Origin: Bacillota bacterium
Lineage (GTDB): Bacteria; Bacillota; Clostridia; Acetivibrionales; DTU013
Reading direction: 5' to 3'
Length of the DNA stretch: 14,874 nucleotides
Assembly: GCA_023435305.1 (NCBI GenBank)
Contig: JAEYRV010000030.1
Coordinates: 1-14,874 of the forward strand
The notes beneath the pieces were generated by a model. The model ran no database searches. It was given only the letters and a program-made list of their open reading frames with translations, and was not told the DNA's origin. Below, in pieces: positions 7,028 through 14,814 of the stretch (positions are counted from its first letter, which is position 1; every line of letters begins with the position of its first letter). Position numbers and translations under genes: made by a program.

Positions 7028-7483
7028 ATGGCGGAATTAAAGACAAAGCAGCACGATGGAGATGTTGTCGAATTTATTAGCTCCTTTGCGAATACCGAGC
7101 AAAAGCGTGAGGATAGTTTCGAACTTGTGAAGCTGATGCAAAAGGTCACAGGACATCCGCCGAAGATGTGGGGGCCTTCGATGATAGGGTTCGGCAGCTA
7201 TCATTATAGATCCGATCGCAGCAAACAGGAAGGGGACTGGCCATTAGTGGCATTTTCGCCCCGCAAAGCGGCAATTTCCTTATATGTGTATACCGGAAGC
7301 CCGGAGCATGAGTATCTGCTGAAGGATCTGGGCAAGTATACTATGGGGAAGGGCTGTATCTATGTCAAGAAGCTGTCAGATATAAATACAGATGTGCTTG
7401 AGAGGCTGATGCGTGCTGCTATTGAATTCTTACAAAATAAATATGGGCGAAATCATCAGGATCAGGAAAGCAGCCGTGCATAA
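7028..7483 (+). CDS. DUF1801 domain-containing protein
   Basis: This 151-residue cytoplasmic protein matches the DUF1801 (YdhG-like) family over nearly its whole length: KREDSFELVKLMQKVTG (26-42), MWGPSMIGFGSYHYR (47-61), EGDWPLVAFSPRKAAISLYV (68-87) and LGKYTMGKGCIYVKKL (101-116). These are the conserved blocks of the family, whose biochemical role is not established. AAAGG (7013-7017) precedes the start. The DODA-type dioxygenase gene follows 46 nt later on the same strand, so the two may be cotranscribed. No promoter is obvious between the preceding terminator and this start. Confidence 0.9.
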   Translation: MAELKTKQHDGDVVEFISSFANTEQKREDSFELVKLMQKVTGHPPKMWGPSMIGFGSYHYRSDRSKQEGDWPLVAFSPRKAAISLYVYTGSPEHEYLLKDLGKYTMGKGCIYVKKLSDINTDVLERLMRAAIEFLQNKYGRNHQDQESSRA

Positions 7484-7529
7484 ATCGATAAACAGCCTGG
7501 GGGTAAAAAAGAAAGGAATGTGAAATGCA

Positions 7530-8300
7530 ATGTCAAAGATGCCGGTTTTATTTGTAGGACATGGGTCGCCGATGAATGCCGTTGAAGATAATAGCTATAC
7601 GGGAGCATGGAGAGGTATCGTTGAAAGGATACCTAAGCCCGAGGTGATAATATCTGTCTCGGCTCACTGGTATACAAAAGGCACCCGGATCATGAATGAG
7701 GGAAATCCTAAAACCATATATGACATGTATGGCTTCCCGGATGAGTTATATGAAGTCTCGTATAACACGGCGGGCGCCCCCGGCATGGCTGAAGTCTGCA
7801 GAGAGCTTATTACGACAGAAACACGATATGATAATACCTGGGGTATCGATCACGGAACATGGTCAGTATTGGTCCATATGTATCCCGGAAGAGATATTCC
7901 TGTATTTCAAATCAGTATAGATGCTGGAGCTCCCCCTGAAGCACATTACAAGATCGGCAGGGAACTGCGTGCCCTGCGGGAAAATGGGTGTCTGATATTT
8001 GGTTCAGGGAATATTGTCCATAACCTGAGACTGGTTGATTGGCATAAAGCAAACAAGGGCTTTGATTGGGCATATGAATTTGATGAATATATTTATGAGA
8101 ACATTCTCAATGGGAAGCATGAGAATATTCTGAAGTTCAATGGGCTTGGTAATATAGCAAGGCTGGCAGTGCCGACTCCGGATCACTTTTATCCTCTTTT
8201 GTATGCGCTGGGAGCATCGGGTGAGGATGATAAAATCAGTGTTTATAATAAATCCTGCGAACTGGGATCATTGACAATGACATCATATCTTTGGGAGTGA
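7530..8300 (+). CDS. DODA-type extradiol ring-opening dioxygenase (YgiD-like)
   Basis: This 256-residue protein belongs to the class III extradiol dioxygenase / 4,5-DOPA dioxygenase family, which cleaves catechol-like rings using a non-haem metal. Family blocks are FVGHGSPMNAV (8-18), ISVSAHWYT (41-49), WGIDHGTWSVLVHMYP (104-119), GSGNIVHNL (158-166) and TPDHFYPLLYALGA (216-229). H11, H46, H164 and H219 are at the expected metal-ligand positions, and H108 at the position of the catalytic histidine. The start at 7530 has GAAAGGAATG just upstream; M4 is an alternative start. In anaerobes the true substrate of such proteins is unclear. It is cotranscribed at most with the DUF1801 gene. Confidence 0.93.
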   Translation: MSKMPVLFVGHGSPMNAVEDNSYTGAWRGIVERIPKPEVIISVSAHWYTKGTRIMNEGNPKTIYDMYGFPDELYEVSYNTAGAPGMAEVCRELITTETRYDNTWGIDHGTWSVLVHMYPGRDIPVFQISIDAGAPPEAHYKIGRELRALRENGCLIFGSGNIVHNLRLVDWHKANKGFDWAYEFDEYIYENILNGKHENILKFNGLGNIARLAVPTPDHFYPLLYALGASGEDDKISVYNKSCELGSLTMTSYLWE

Positions 8301-8318
8301 TATGGGCCTTTTTGAACT

Positions 8319-8351
8319 GCTGCCATAGAGTATATTGAATATTCTGGCAGC
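8319..8351. other. Hairpin downstream of the dioxygenase gene
   Basis: GCTGCC (8319-8324) pairs with GGCAGC (8346-8351), and AGAGTAT pairs with ATATTCT inside it. This gives a stem of about 13 pairs, including one G-U pair, with a short loop. It lies 18 nt after the dioxygenase stop but no T-run follows, so it may act as an mRNA 3'-end stabiliser or a weak terminator. Confidence 0.5.
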
Positions 8352-8424
8352 ATATGAAATAATATATGTGCATAATATTTTCAGATTACGCTTCCGGAGG
8401 GATTATCTGCTGTGAATTCCATGA

Positions 8425-8685
8425 GCGACAGAGTCATTGATATCAAAGATCGAAATGGAATATACGAATAAACAGGCCGGATTTCAATTTATATTGGATT
8501 GCCTTTCCATAGAGATCACAATAAATTTGATGAGAGAACTTAAAAATAACCTGACTTGGGTATCCGAACCCCGCAAATACACGGCAATCGATTACCTGCG
8601 GGAAAATGTAAACACGGATTTTTCTCTGGATAGTCTGTGCGTGATAGTTAATTTCAGCCCATATTACTTTATAAAATCAATGTAG
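8425..8685 (+). pseudogene. Truncated AraC-family transcriptional regulator
   Basis: The open frame encodes EYTNKQAGFQFILDCLSIEI, then INLMRELKNNL and YTAIDYLRENVNTDFSLDSL, ending NFSPYYFIKSM before TAG (8683-8685). This is the linker and first helix-turn-helix of an AraC/XylS regulator. In intact proteins the text continues YFIKSF-KKETG into the second helix-turn-helix, which is absent here. The N-terminal sensing domain is also missing, since the frame is closed by TGA at 8422-8424. Only about 80 of the usual 270-300 residues remain, so it should not bind DNA as a normal AraC protein. Its position directly upstream of a sugar ABC operon suggests that it once regulated that operon or a relative. 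No good start codon with a ribosome binding site is visible; TTG at 8437 is the first candidate. Confidence 0.7.
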
Positions 8686-8995
8686 TGATATAACGGGTTT
8701 TGCATCCCGCCTCAGCCTACAAATGCCTTTCATAGAATTTCATTTTTTTGGCTGACTAATTTTACATGGAATGTATGGACAAACGGATTTTTGTAATATA
8801 TAATTATGATTGTTGTAAAACGTATGACCATTGTTATCTGCACCATTAATCACGATTTACAGAATAGACGCAATAAGGATCAGAGCCCCTGATTTCCATC
8901 TTACTTTTAAGTAATTGCAATCATAGACTGCACCATGGATACGGACAATATGTTGAAAAATTTCAATATATTATTTAAAGAAAGGGGATCAAAGA
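8686..8995. other. Upstream region of the sugar ABC operon
   Basis: This 310-bp stretch has no convincing coding potential. It holds the promoter candidate at 8776-8804, a direct repeat of CTGCACCAT (8838-8846 and 8928-8936, 90 bp apart), a small palindrome TTGAAA-AA-TTTCAA (8953-8966) and the AAAGGGG ribosome binding site just before the binding-protein start. I see no recognisable riboswitch. Confidence 0.6.
8776..8804 (+). promoter_or_regulatory. Promoter for the sugar ABC operon
   Basis: TGGACA (8776-8781) and TATAAT (8799-8804) are separated by 17 bp, a near-consensus sigma-70 promoter. Transcription would start near 8811, giving a leader of about 185 nt before the binding protein, long enough for regulatory structure. 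Confidence 0.65.
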
Positions 8996-10723
8996 ATGAA
9001 GAACACAAAGATTATTGCATTGTTGTTGGTTGCTGTCATGTTTGTTTCTGTTATTGCAGCATGCGGATCCACACAAGGCGGACAACAGGGAGGCACTACG
9101 CCTGACACAAGCACCACCACACCTGGGCAGGATACGACAACTCCTAGCCAGCCAGAGGAAAAAAAGCTTGAGCCGATAACATTCACAATGTTTGTTGCCG
9201 GTCCTGGCGAAGCTCCTCCGAAGGACAACAAGATCGTTAAGAAGATTCAGGAACTCACAGGTGTTACAATTGATTTTGAATTCCTGGTAGGCGACATGGA
9301 ACAAAAAGTCGGTGTTATGATCGCCGGCGGCGATTACCCAGATCTGATCGGTGCTGGACAGGCCCGCGGAAGATTCCTGAATGCAGGATCCTTTACGGCA
9401 GTTGATGATTATCTGCCTAAGTATCCTAATCTCTGGAAGCATTATGAACCCTACATGAAGACGCTCCGCAGTGTATCAACAGATAATAAGGTTTATATAC
9501 TGGACATCTGGAGCCGCGAGTATTGGCTCAATGATGGACAGGACGATTTCTATCAGGGCGATTACAACGGCCCGGCTTTCTGGATCCAGAAAGATGTCCT
9601 CGCATGGGACAACTATTCAAATCCCAAGAAATTGGATGATTTCTTTGATTTGCTCGACCGTTATGCAAAAGCTAATCCTACAATCGACGGCCAGCCTGTA
9701 CTGCCTTTCGAAGTACATTCACAGGATTGGCGTTCATTCTGTCTGAAAAATGCTCCTCAGCATTTGATCGGCGGACGTAACGAGGGCGACGTTGTTGTTA
9801 AGCCCGGAACTCTTGAAGTCGAAATATACCAGAACAAAGATTATGCAAGAGACTATTACAAGAAGCTCAACGAAGCATATAAGAAGGGTCTTATAAACCC
9901 TGAAACATTCTCCAGAAACTATGATGATTATCTGGCAACTATCTCCAGCGGTCGTGTACTTGCTATGTTCGATCAGCAGTGGAACTTCCAGGACGGCGAA
10001 AACGTACTGGTTTCCGAAGGCAAGATCGAAAGAACTTATGTACCGATCGGTGTCAGCTTTGACGGTACTGCAGTTCCGTACAACAGAGTAAGGAACGAAG
10101 GTATCATAGGCGGCAATGGTATGGGTATCAGCGTAAATTGTAAAGATGTTGATCGCGCTATGCTGTTCATGGATCAGCTGCTTGCAGAAGATGTACAGAA
10201 GCTCCTTTACTGGGGTATCGAAGGCGAAGACTACTATGTAGAAAATGGCCGTTTCAGACGTACTGCAGAACAGAAAGCAAACTTCGACAATCCAGACTGG
10301 AAACTTGCTAATGCAGGTCAGATAATCGGCGACCAGTTCCCGAAGATCCAGGGCCGTTATTCAGACGGAAACTCTGCTTCACCTGGAACACAGCCGGAAG
10401 AAAGACTTGCTAACCAGTTCCCGTATGATAAGGAATTCTACCAGAAGTATGGATTCTACACTAAGTCAGACTTCCTGCCTCTGATGGATCATCCCGGATA
10501 TCCTGAGGTATGGTCGATATTCTCCACAATGGAAGATGACAATGTCGCTAAGCCGATATTTGACCAGATAACAGATCTTCAGAACCGTTATCTGCCAGGT
10601 GTTATCATGTCGAACAACTTTGATACAGCATGGGCTGAATACGCAAAGAGATACGACAAAGTTGACTCTGCGGCTCTTGAGGCAGAAATCGAAAATCAGA
10701 TAAAGGCACGTTTGACGAAATAA
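8996..10723 (+). CDS. Sugar ABC transporter solute-binding lipoprotein (LipO/YtcQ type)
   Basis: This 575-residue extracellular substrate-binding lipoprotein has the signal peptide MKNTKIIALLLVAVMFVSVI and lipobox AACG, with C23 lipidated. A Gly/Gln/Thr/Pro-rich tether follows to about residue 55, keeping the domain away from the membrane. The mature part begins PITFTMFVAGPGEAPP, then KIVKKIQELTGVTIDFEF and MIAGGDYPDLI, the usual start of the large family-1 carbohydrate-binding proteins encoded with LplB/YtcP permeases. The length of about 550-600 residues fits that subgroup. AAAGGGG lies just upstream of the start. The convergent beta-xylosidase gene suggests xylo-oligosaccharides as ligand, which is inference. 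It heads the operon and is separated from the permeases by a GC-rich hairpin that may favour higher expression of this gene. Confidence 0.93.
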   Translation: MKNTKIIALLLVAVMFVSVIAACGSTQGGQQGGTTPDTSTTTPGQDTTTPSQPEEKKLEPITFTMFVAGPGEAPPKDNKIVKKIQELTGVTIDFEFLVGDMEQKVGVMIAGGDYPDLIGAGQARGRFLNAGSFTAVDDYLPKYPNLWKHYEPYMKTLRSVSTDNKVYILDIWSREYWLNDGQDDFYQGDYNGPAFWIQKDVLAWDNYSNPKKLDDFFDLLDRYAKANPTIDGQPVLPFEVHSQDWRSFCLKNAPQHLIGGRNEGDVVVKPGTLEVEIYQNKDYARDYYKKLNEAYKKGLINPETFSRNYDDYLATISSGRVLAMFDQQWNFQDGENVLVSEGKIERTYVPIGVSFDGTAVPYNRVRNEGIIGGNGMGISVNCKDVDRAMLFMDQLLAEDVQKLLYWGIEGEDYYVENGRFRRTAEQKANFDNPDWKLANAGQIIGDQFPKIQGRYSDGNSASPGTQPEERLANQFPYDKEFYQKYGFYTKSDFLPLMDHPGYPEVWSIFSTMEDDNVAKPIFDQITDLQNRYLPGVIMSNNFDTAWAEYAKRYDKVDSAALEAEIENQIKARLTK

Positions 10724-10744
10724 ACCTGCTCTTCGTTCATAAAG

Positions 10745-10787
10745 ATACAGAGGCGGCGACCGTAATGCCGGCCGCCGCCTTCTGTAT
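10745..10787. other. GC-rich hairpin between binding-protein and permease genes
   Basis: ATACAGAGGCGGCG (10745-10758) pairs with CGCCGCCTTCTGTAT (10773-10787) with one bulged base, and additional C/G pairs are possible inside the loop. No T-run follows. Strong hairpins at this place in ABC operons often limit readthrough or protect the upstream mRNA, so that the binding protein is made in excess over the permeases. That role is inferred here. Confidence 0.75.
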
Positions 10788-10831
10788 GATATCATAAAAC
10801 AGCTGTGAATCAGAGCTGGGGGGATGGCGAT

Positions 10832-11815
10832 ATGAAAACCGAAAAATTAAGTACCGGTAGTGATATAGCAGTAGCGGAAAAACCAGTTAACAGGAACAGT
10901 TTTTGGTATAAGGCTGATAAACAGAAAGAGCTGATTCTGATATCTATACCCTTTTTTATTTACATCTTTATTTTTTCATATTTACCGCTCGCGGGTCTCG
11001 CAATGGCATTCCAGAATTATAAGCCCCAAAAATCTTTTTTTGAACAGGAATGGGTCGGACTGAAGCATTTCAAGAATCTTTTCACCGATCCTGATTTTTA
11101 CCGTGTTATGAGAAACACGCTGGCGATGAGCATAATCAACCTTGTGCTGGCGTTTGTTACTGCCATAGCGTTTGCGTTGATCTTAAACGAGCTTACTGGG
11201 AGACTCAACGGATTTAAGCGAGTCGTACAAACAATATCGTATATGCCGCATTTTCTCTCATGGATCATCGTCTGTGGTCTGGTTTCTAATGTCCTTGCAA
11301 TGGACGGCGGTATACTCAATGAAGTGTTGGTGTCATTGGGAATCGTAAATGAGAAAATACACTTTATGGGGACACCGGAGTACTTCTGGTGGATCGTCGG
11401 ATTTACAAATGTATGGAAGTCAATGGGCTGGAACAGCATAATATATTTGGCAGCGATAACTTCTATCGACCCGGCGCTGTATGAAGCCGCGGCAATAGAC
11501 GGTTATGGCCGCTTCGGCAGGATGTGGCACATCACCTTGCCGGGCATAAAGTCGACAATTATCGTCCTTCTTATACTGAACGCAGGCTGGATCCTCAACG
11601 CGGGTTTTGAAGTCCAGTATATTCTGGGTACTAACGGTCTTGTGCTTGATGTATCGGAAACCATTGATATTTTCGTACTCAAGAGAGGCTTTGGCAGATC
11701 AGGTGGCTTTGCCTTCGGAACCGCAGCCGGCATGTTTAAGACAGTAGTCAGTGCTGCAATTCTGTTGCTTTGCAATAAGATCGCCGGTTGGTTAGGAGAG
11801 GAAAAACTGGTTTAG
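10832..11815 (+). CDS. Sugar ABC transporter permease, LplB-like (MalF-type)
   Basis: This 327-residue inner-membrane permease has about six hydrophobic helices: about 34-60, 97-118, 139-156, 184-208, 240-258 and 300-320. The cytoplasmic EAA loop that docks the ATPase is YEAAAIDGYGRFGRMWHITL (217-236), followed by PGI. The opening PFFIYIFIFSYLPLAGLAMAF and QNYKPQ, GLKHFKNLF are typical of the LplB subgroup. I start at 10832 because GGGGGGATGG (10818-10827) is a well-placed ribosome binding site; the in-frame GTG at 10805 lies before that site. It pairs with the next gene to form the heterodimeric channel. Confidence 0.93.
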   Translation: MKTEKLSTGSDIAVAEKPVNRNSFWYKADKQKELILISIPFFIYIFIFSYLPLAGLAMAFQNYKPQKSFFEQEWVGLKHFKNLFTDPDFYRVMRNTLAMSIINLVLAFVTAIAFALILNELTGRLNGFKRVVQTISYMPHFLSWIIVCGLVSNVLAMDGGILNEVLVSLGIVNEKIHFMGTPEYFWWIVGFTNVWKSMGWNSIIYLAAITSIDPALYEAAAIDGYGRFGRMWHITLPGIKSTIIVLLILNAGWILNAGFEVQYILGTNGLVLDVSETIDIFVLKRGFGRSGGFAFGTAAGMFKTVVSAAILLLCNKIAGWLGEEKLV

Positions 11816-11828
11816 CAAAACGTTTTCG
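11815..11828. promoter_or_regulatory. Possible cre-like palindrome
   Basis: GCAAAACGTTTTCG has the symmetrical AAAACGTTTT core typical of CcpA/LacI-family operators and overlaps the stop codon of the first permease. Catabolite-response sites inside operons can act as roadblocks. It matches the TGAAAACGTTTTCA form at 11 of 14 positions, but the outer bases are wrong. Confidence 0.3.
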
Positions 11829-11858
11829 TTGTGCTATTCGGCTTGGAGGTATATATAA

Positions 11859-12743
11859 ATGAAAAAATCTAAAGGTGATTTGATTATTGATGGAATCATT
11901 GTACTCATAATGCTGTTGGTCGTCGTTGTTATGTTGTATCCGCTATGGAACACGCTGATCACATCATTCAATGAAGCAAGAGATTCAATAAAAGGCTCGT
12001 TGTACCTGTGGCCGAGAATATGGACGCTTTTCAATTACAAGAGCGTATTTAAGACGGAAAAGGTATTTAATGCCTTTATGATATCGGTTGCCCGTACAGT
12101 GATCACAATGGCGCTGAATGTAGTATTTTCGGCTTTGCTCGCATATGTACTGAGCCGCAAGGAGTTTATGTTCCGTAAGTCTATGACAGTATTTATGGTA
12201 ATGACGATGTACCTGAACGCAGGGCTGATCCCACAGTATTTCCTGTATAAAGAACTGAAGCTGATCGACACATTTTGGGTATATATAATCCCTTCGATGG
12301 TGGGAGCATTCAACGTTATCGTAATACGCACATATATAAATTCATTGCCGCCATCTCTTGTTGAATCCGCGAGGATCGATGGAGCCAGTGAACTAAGAAC
12401 TTTTTTCAGCATTGTTTTTCCGCTTTGCAAACCGGTTTTGGCAACTGTTGCACTGTGGGTCGCCGTCGGCTCATGGAACTCATGGTTCGACTCCTTTATT
12501 TTCGCACCAAAGCAGGAATTGAGTACCCTTCAGTATGAGATGATGAAGATATTATCATCATCAATGCAGTCGGGGGTAAGACAGCCGGATTATCTGGCCG
12601 CATCAAATCAAACACGTAACATGGTCACACCGAATTCATTGCGTGCAGCCATGACTATCGTAGCGACCGTACCTATCCTGGTTGTGTATCCGTTCCTTCA
12701 GAAATACTTTGTAACTGTTAATATCGGCAGTGTCAAAGAGTAA
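11859..12743 (+). CDS. Sugar ABC transporter permease, YtcP-like (MalG-type)
   Basis: This 294-residue inner-membrane permease is the partner of the preceding one. Six helices are visible, at about 9-34, 74-99, 108-130, 138-160, 187-205 and 262-282. The EAA loop reads LVESARIDGASELRTFFSIV (167-186), then FPLCKP. The block MYLNAGLIPQYFLYKELKLI (117-136), followed by DTFWVYIIP, is characteristic of YtcP-type permeases. GGAGG (11845-11849) precedes the start. No ATP-binding subunit follows; such transporters commonly share an MsmK-type ATPase encoded elsewhere. A strong terminator closes the operon. Confidence 0.94.
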   Translation: MKKSKGDLIIDGIIVLIMLLVVVVMLYPLWNTLITSFNEARDSIKGSLYLWPRIWTLFNYKSVFKTEKVFNAFMISVARTVITMALNVVFSALLAYVLSRKEFMFRKSMTVFMVMTMYLNAGLIPQYFLYKELKLIDTFWVYIIPSMVGAFNVIVIRTYINSLPPSLVESARIDGASELRTFFSIVFPLCKPVLATVALWVAVGSWNSWFDSFIFAPKQELSTLQYEMMKILSSSMQSGVRQPDYLAASNQTRNMVTPNSLRAAMTIVATVPILVVYPFLQKYFVTVNIGSVKE

Positions 12744-12747
12744 AAGT

Positions 12748-12780
12748 AAAGGTGCCAGGTATTCCTGGCACCTTTTTTTT
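12748..12780 (+). terminator. Rho-independent terminator between convergent operons
   Basis: A perfect 9-bp stem, GGTGCCAGG (12751-12759) with CCTGGCACC (12764-12772), encloses loop TATT and is followed by eight Ts (12773-12780). On the other strand the stem is followed by TTTTACTTTT, so it could also serve the beta-xylosidase gene, whose stop is only 10 bp away. Confidence 0.95.
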
Positions 12781-12782
12781 AT

Positions 12783-14771
12783 TCATATTTTTATCTTTTC
12801 AGAGGACGATGCGAACGGGCCCGGGATGACGCGGATACCACGGTGATTACCGGAGTAGTCCGTATCAAAGCGTATCGGCGTTCCGTCCGTGTTTTCAAAG
12901 TATTGCTCCGGCTCAAAGGCTTTGCCGAGAACTTCTGTGTTTATCATCCGATCGCTGAAATCCTTGAGATAATCATATATGTTTGTGCTCAGATAATATT
13001 CTCCGTCTTTCTCTATCAGTTCTACTTCAAGTCCCTTATCGCAGTTTTCGACGTTCAGACCATTCACTTCATTTTTCCATGGCCTGGCGCCGTTGAGATA
13101 TACATTGCCTTCGCTCCAGATTGGCAGGCGGTTTGAATGAGCTGGCCCTAAAGCCATCATGTTCGGGCGCTGGGAAAAATCAAACTGCGCTATCCATTCG
13201 GCATAGGTCGGGTATTCATCAAAGGTATACGTGCCAACAAGTCTGTTTTCCCGCATTGCTTCCACACTTTGATCATTATAGGTCACATAGTCATCCGAAG
13301 GCCATTTCTGGACAAAGATATTGTTATGGAAACGGTTGTCCCCATGAAGAATGGTCATAAAGCCCATCACTTCTGTACGGTGGGGCATGTGATACGGTGT
13401 GTAGCGCGGCCCTGTCCCTTCACCGACGCTGGTAAATGCACCGCAGACAAGGTTATGGACCATAGCCACGCCCTGTGTCGCAAAGCGGAGACTGACGTCT
13501 GAGAGAAGAATATTGTTATCGATCAGTGTGGGACCATGACTGACCTCAACAAATATGTCCTGGGACATCATGCTTCCCGGAAGATTTTTGGCATACGCAG
13601 GACGCTGGTTATTATGCAGCAGGTTCTGGGTAATACGTGTGCCCTGTGCCTCCCAGTCACACCAGACCCCCATGGTGCAATGGTGGATATGGTTGCGGCG
13701 TATGAGCACATCGATGGCCGCATGCATTTTGATTCCGGAGATCTCTGCACCGCCAAGCTCCATCATATTATTGATATGGTGGATATGGTTGTCCTCGATG
13801 ATGCTGAACACACCGCCCATGCGACCGATTATGCCGCCCTGTTCACAGTGGTGGATATTGCAGCGGCAGACGATGTGACTGCCGACCCTTTCCTTGAGCC
13901 AACCGTGATACTGGCCGCGGCAGACTGCATCCCGTTCCATCTGGGTAGGACTCTTTACATGCTTGTTTGTAAAGTAGTGCTCATTGTCAGGGTCGAGATA
14001 TTTGCCCAGAGAAATACCGGCACACTTGCTGTTGGATATTTCACAGTCCTCAATGATCCAGCCCAGGCTCCAGTGAGGGCCGATCATGCCGTCCTGAAAG
14101 GCTGCAGGCGGCGCCCAGGTGGTGGCTGCCTTATCGATTTTAAAGCCTCTGACCGTATGATGACCTATGCCGGTTACAGAAGGCATAAAGCACCTGCGGC
14201 GGACATTGATCTCTACATTTTCCTCATTTGGATCATGACCCTGAAAATTGGCGTAAATGATTGTCTCATCGGTATCTGTGTCCTGCTCGGTATACCACTT
14301 GAAAATTGATTCTTCCGGCACCCAGCTGCATTCATAAACATCGCCCTTGATGCACTCTTCCAAAGATGTGGCTTCATACATCGCCTTGTCATTCAGGTAA
14401 ACACAGCCGGTATGCTTGTTCGGCGTCGCGAAATACCAGTCTCCATATACTAAAGTGGTATATGGATTGTATTCGCCGAAAACACTGTTAGCGATCCGGC
14501 ATACCCATACATTTTCCTTGTAATGCCGCCAGCTTTTCACCTGTTCTGCGCCGGTGATCACAGCACCAAGAGGTGTTGTACTGGTATAAGTGATACGTGC
14601 ATCTTCCTTGCCGGCATGGACCGGATCCACATACTCCCGGTAAACCCCCGGCGCCACCAGCACTTCATCGCCGGGAAGCGCCAGCTTTGCAGCTTCGCTG
14701 ATCTGTTTGAACGGTCTCTCGATGGAACCGTCGCCGTCTTTCGCAGCATTTGCATCCACATAGTATTTCAT
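12783..14771 (-). CDS. GH120-type beta-xylosidase (right-handed parallel beta-helix)
   Basis: This 662-residue protein is a parallel beta-helix glycosidase. The start KYYVDANAAKDGDGSIERPF (2-21) and GVYREYV (42-48) form the DUF1565-like cap. Long stretches recall the founding GH120 enzyme, XylC of Thermoanaerobacterium: FGEYNPY (98-104), YANFQGHDPNEENVEINVRR (173-192), TTWAPPAAFQDGMIGPHWSL (217-236), HAAIDVLIRRNHIHHC (350-365), CDWEAQGTR (371-379) and DIFVEVSHGP (405-414). By that comparison D372 is the likely nucleophile and E409 the likely acid/base. No signal peptide is present, so it should act in the cytoplasm on imported xylo-oligosaccharides, fitting the convergent ABC importer. AGGAGG (14776-14781) supports the start, and the palindromic repeat lies just 5' of it. 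A segment of about 14 extra residues (about 390-404) lies between the two catalytic positions. Family is inferred from remembered sequence, not a search. Confidence 0.85.
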   Translation of the reverse strand: MKYYVDANAAKDGDGSIERPFKQISEAAKLALPGDEVLVAPGVYREYVDPVHAGKEDARITYTSTTPLGAVITGAEQVKSWRHYKENVWVCRIANSVFGEYNPYTTLVYGDWYFATPNKHTGCVYLNDKAMYEATSLEECIKGDVYECSWVPEESIFKWYTEQDTDTDETIIYANFQGHDPNEENVEINVRRRCFMPSVTGIGHHTVRGFKIDKAATTWAPPAAFQDGMIGPHWSLGWIIEDCEISNSKCAGISLGKYLDPDNEHYFTNKHVKSPTQMERDAVCRGQYHGWLKERVGSHIVCRCNIHHCEQGGIIGRMGGVFSIIEDNHIHHINNMMELGGAEISGIKMHAAIDVLIRRNHIHHCTMGVWCDWEAQGTRITQNLLHNNQRPAYAKNLPGSMMSQDIFVEVSHGPTLIDNNILLSDVSLRFATQGVAMVHNLVCGAFTSVGEGTGPRYTPYHMPHRTEVMGFMTILHGDNRFHNNIFVQKWPSDDYVTYNDQSVEAMRENRLVGTYTFDEYPTYAEWIAQFDFSQRPNMMALGPAHSNRLPIWSEGNVYLNGARPWKNEVNGLNVENCDKGLEVELIEKDGEYYLSTNIYDYLKDFSDRMINTEVLGKAFEPEQYFENTDGTPIRFDTDYSGNHRGIRVIPGPFASSSEKIKI

Positions 14772-14786
14772 GATAACCTCCTATTT

Positions 14787-14814
14787 GGGGGTCAGGCTTG
14801 AATAATTCCTTTAT
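14787..14814. repeat. Palindromic repeat, left-half copy upstream of beta-xylosidase
   Basis: GGGGGTCAGGCTTGAATAAT and CCTTTAT form one arm only and stop at the loop position, where the next copy begins immediately. On the minus strand the tail GCCTGACCCCC is 5 nt from AGGAGG, the beta-xylosidase ribosome binding site. Confidence 0.9.

Noticed and set aside
8437..8685. Intact small DNA-binding protein
   Set aside because: The text matches only the middle of an AraC regulator and stops before the second helix-turn-helix; no ribosome binding site precedes the TTG start.
8811..8995. Riboswitch in the long leader of the ABC operon
   Set aside because: Only short, weak hairpins are visible, and no conserved riboswitch core could be recognised.
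8975..9442. 155-codon minus-strand open frame over the binding-protein start
   Set aside because: It is Cys/Asn-rich low-complexity translation opposite the lipoprotein signal and tether; a shadow of the real gene.
13536..14309. 257-codon open frame antisense to the beta-xylosidase
   Set aside because: It is a shadow of the GH120 gene, with no ribosome binding site of note and no family motif; the minus-strand protein is clearly conserved.
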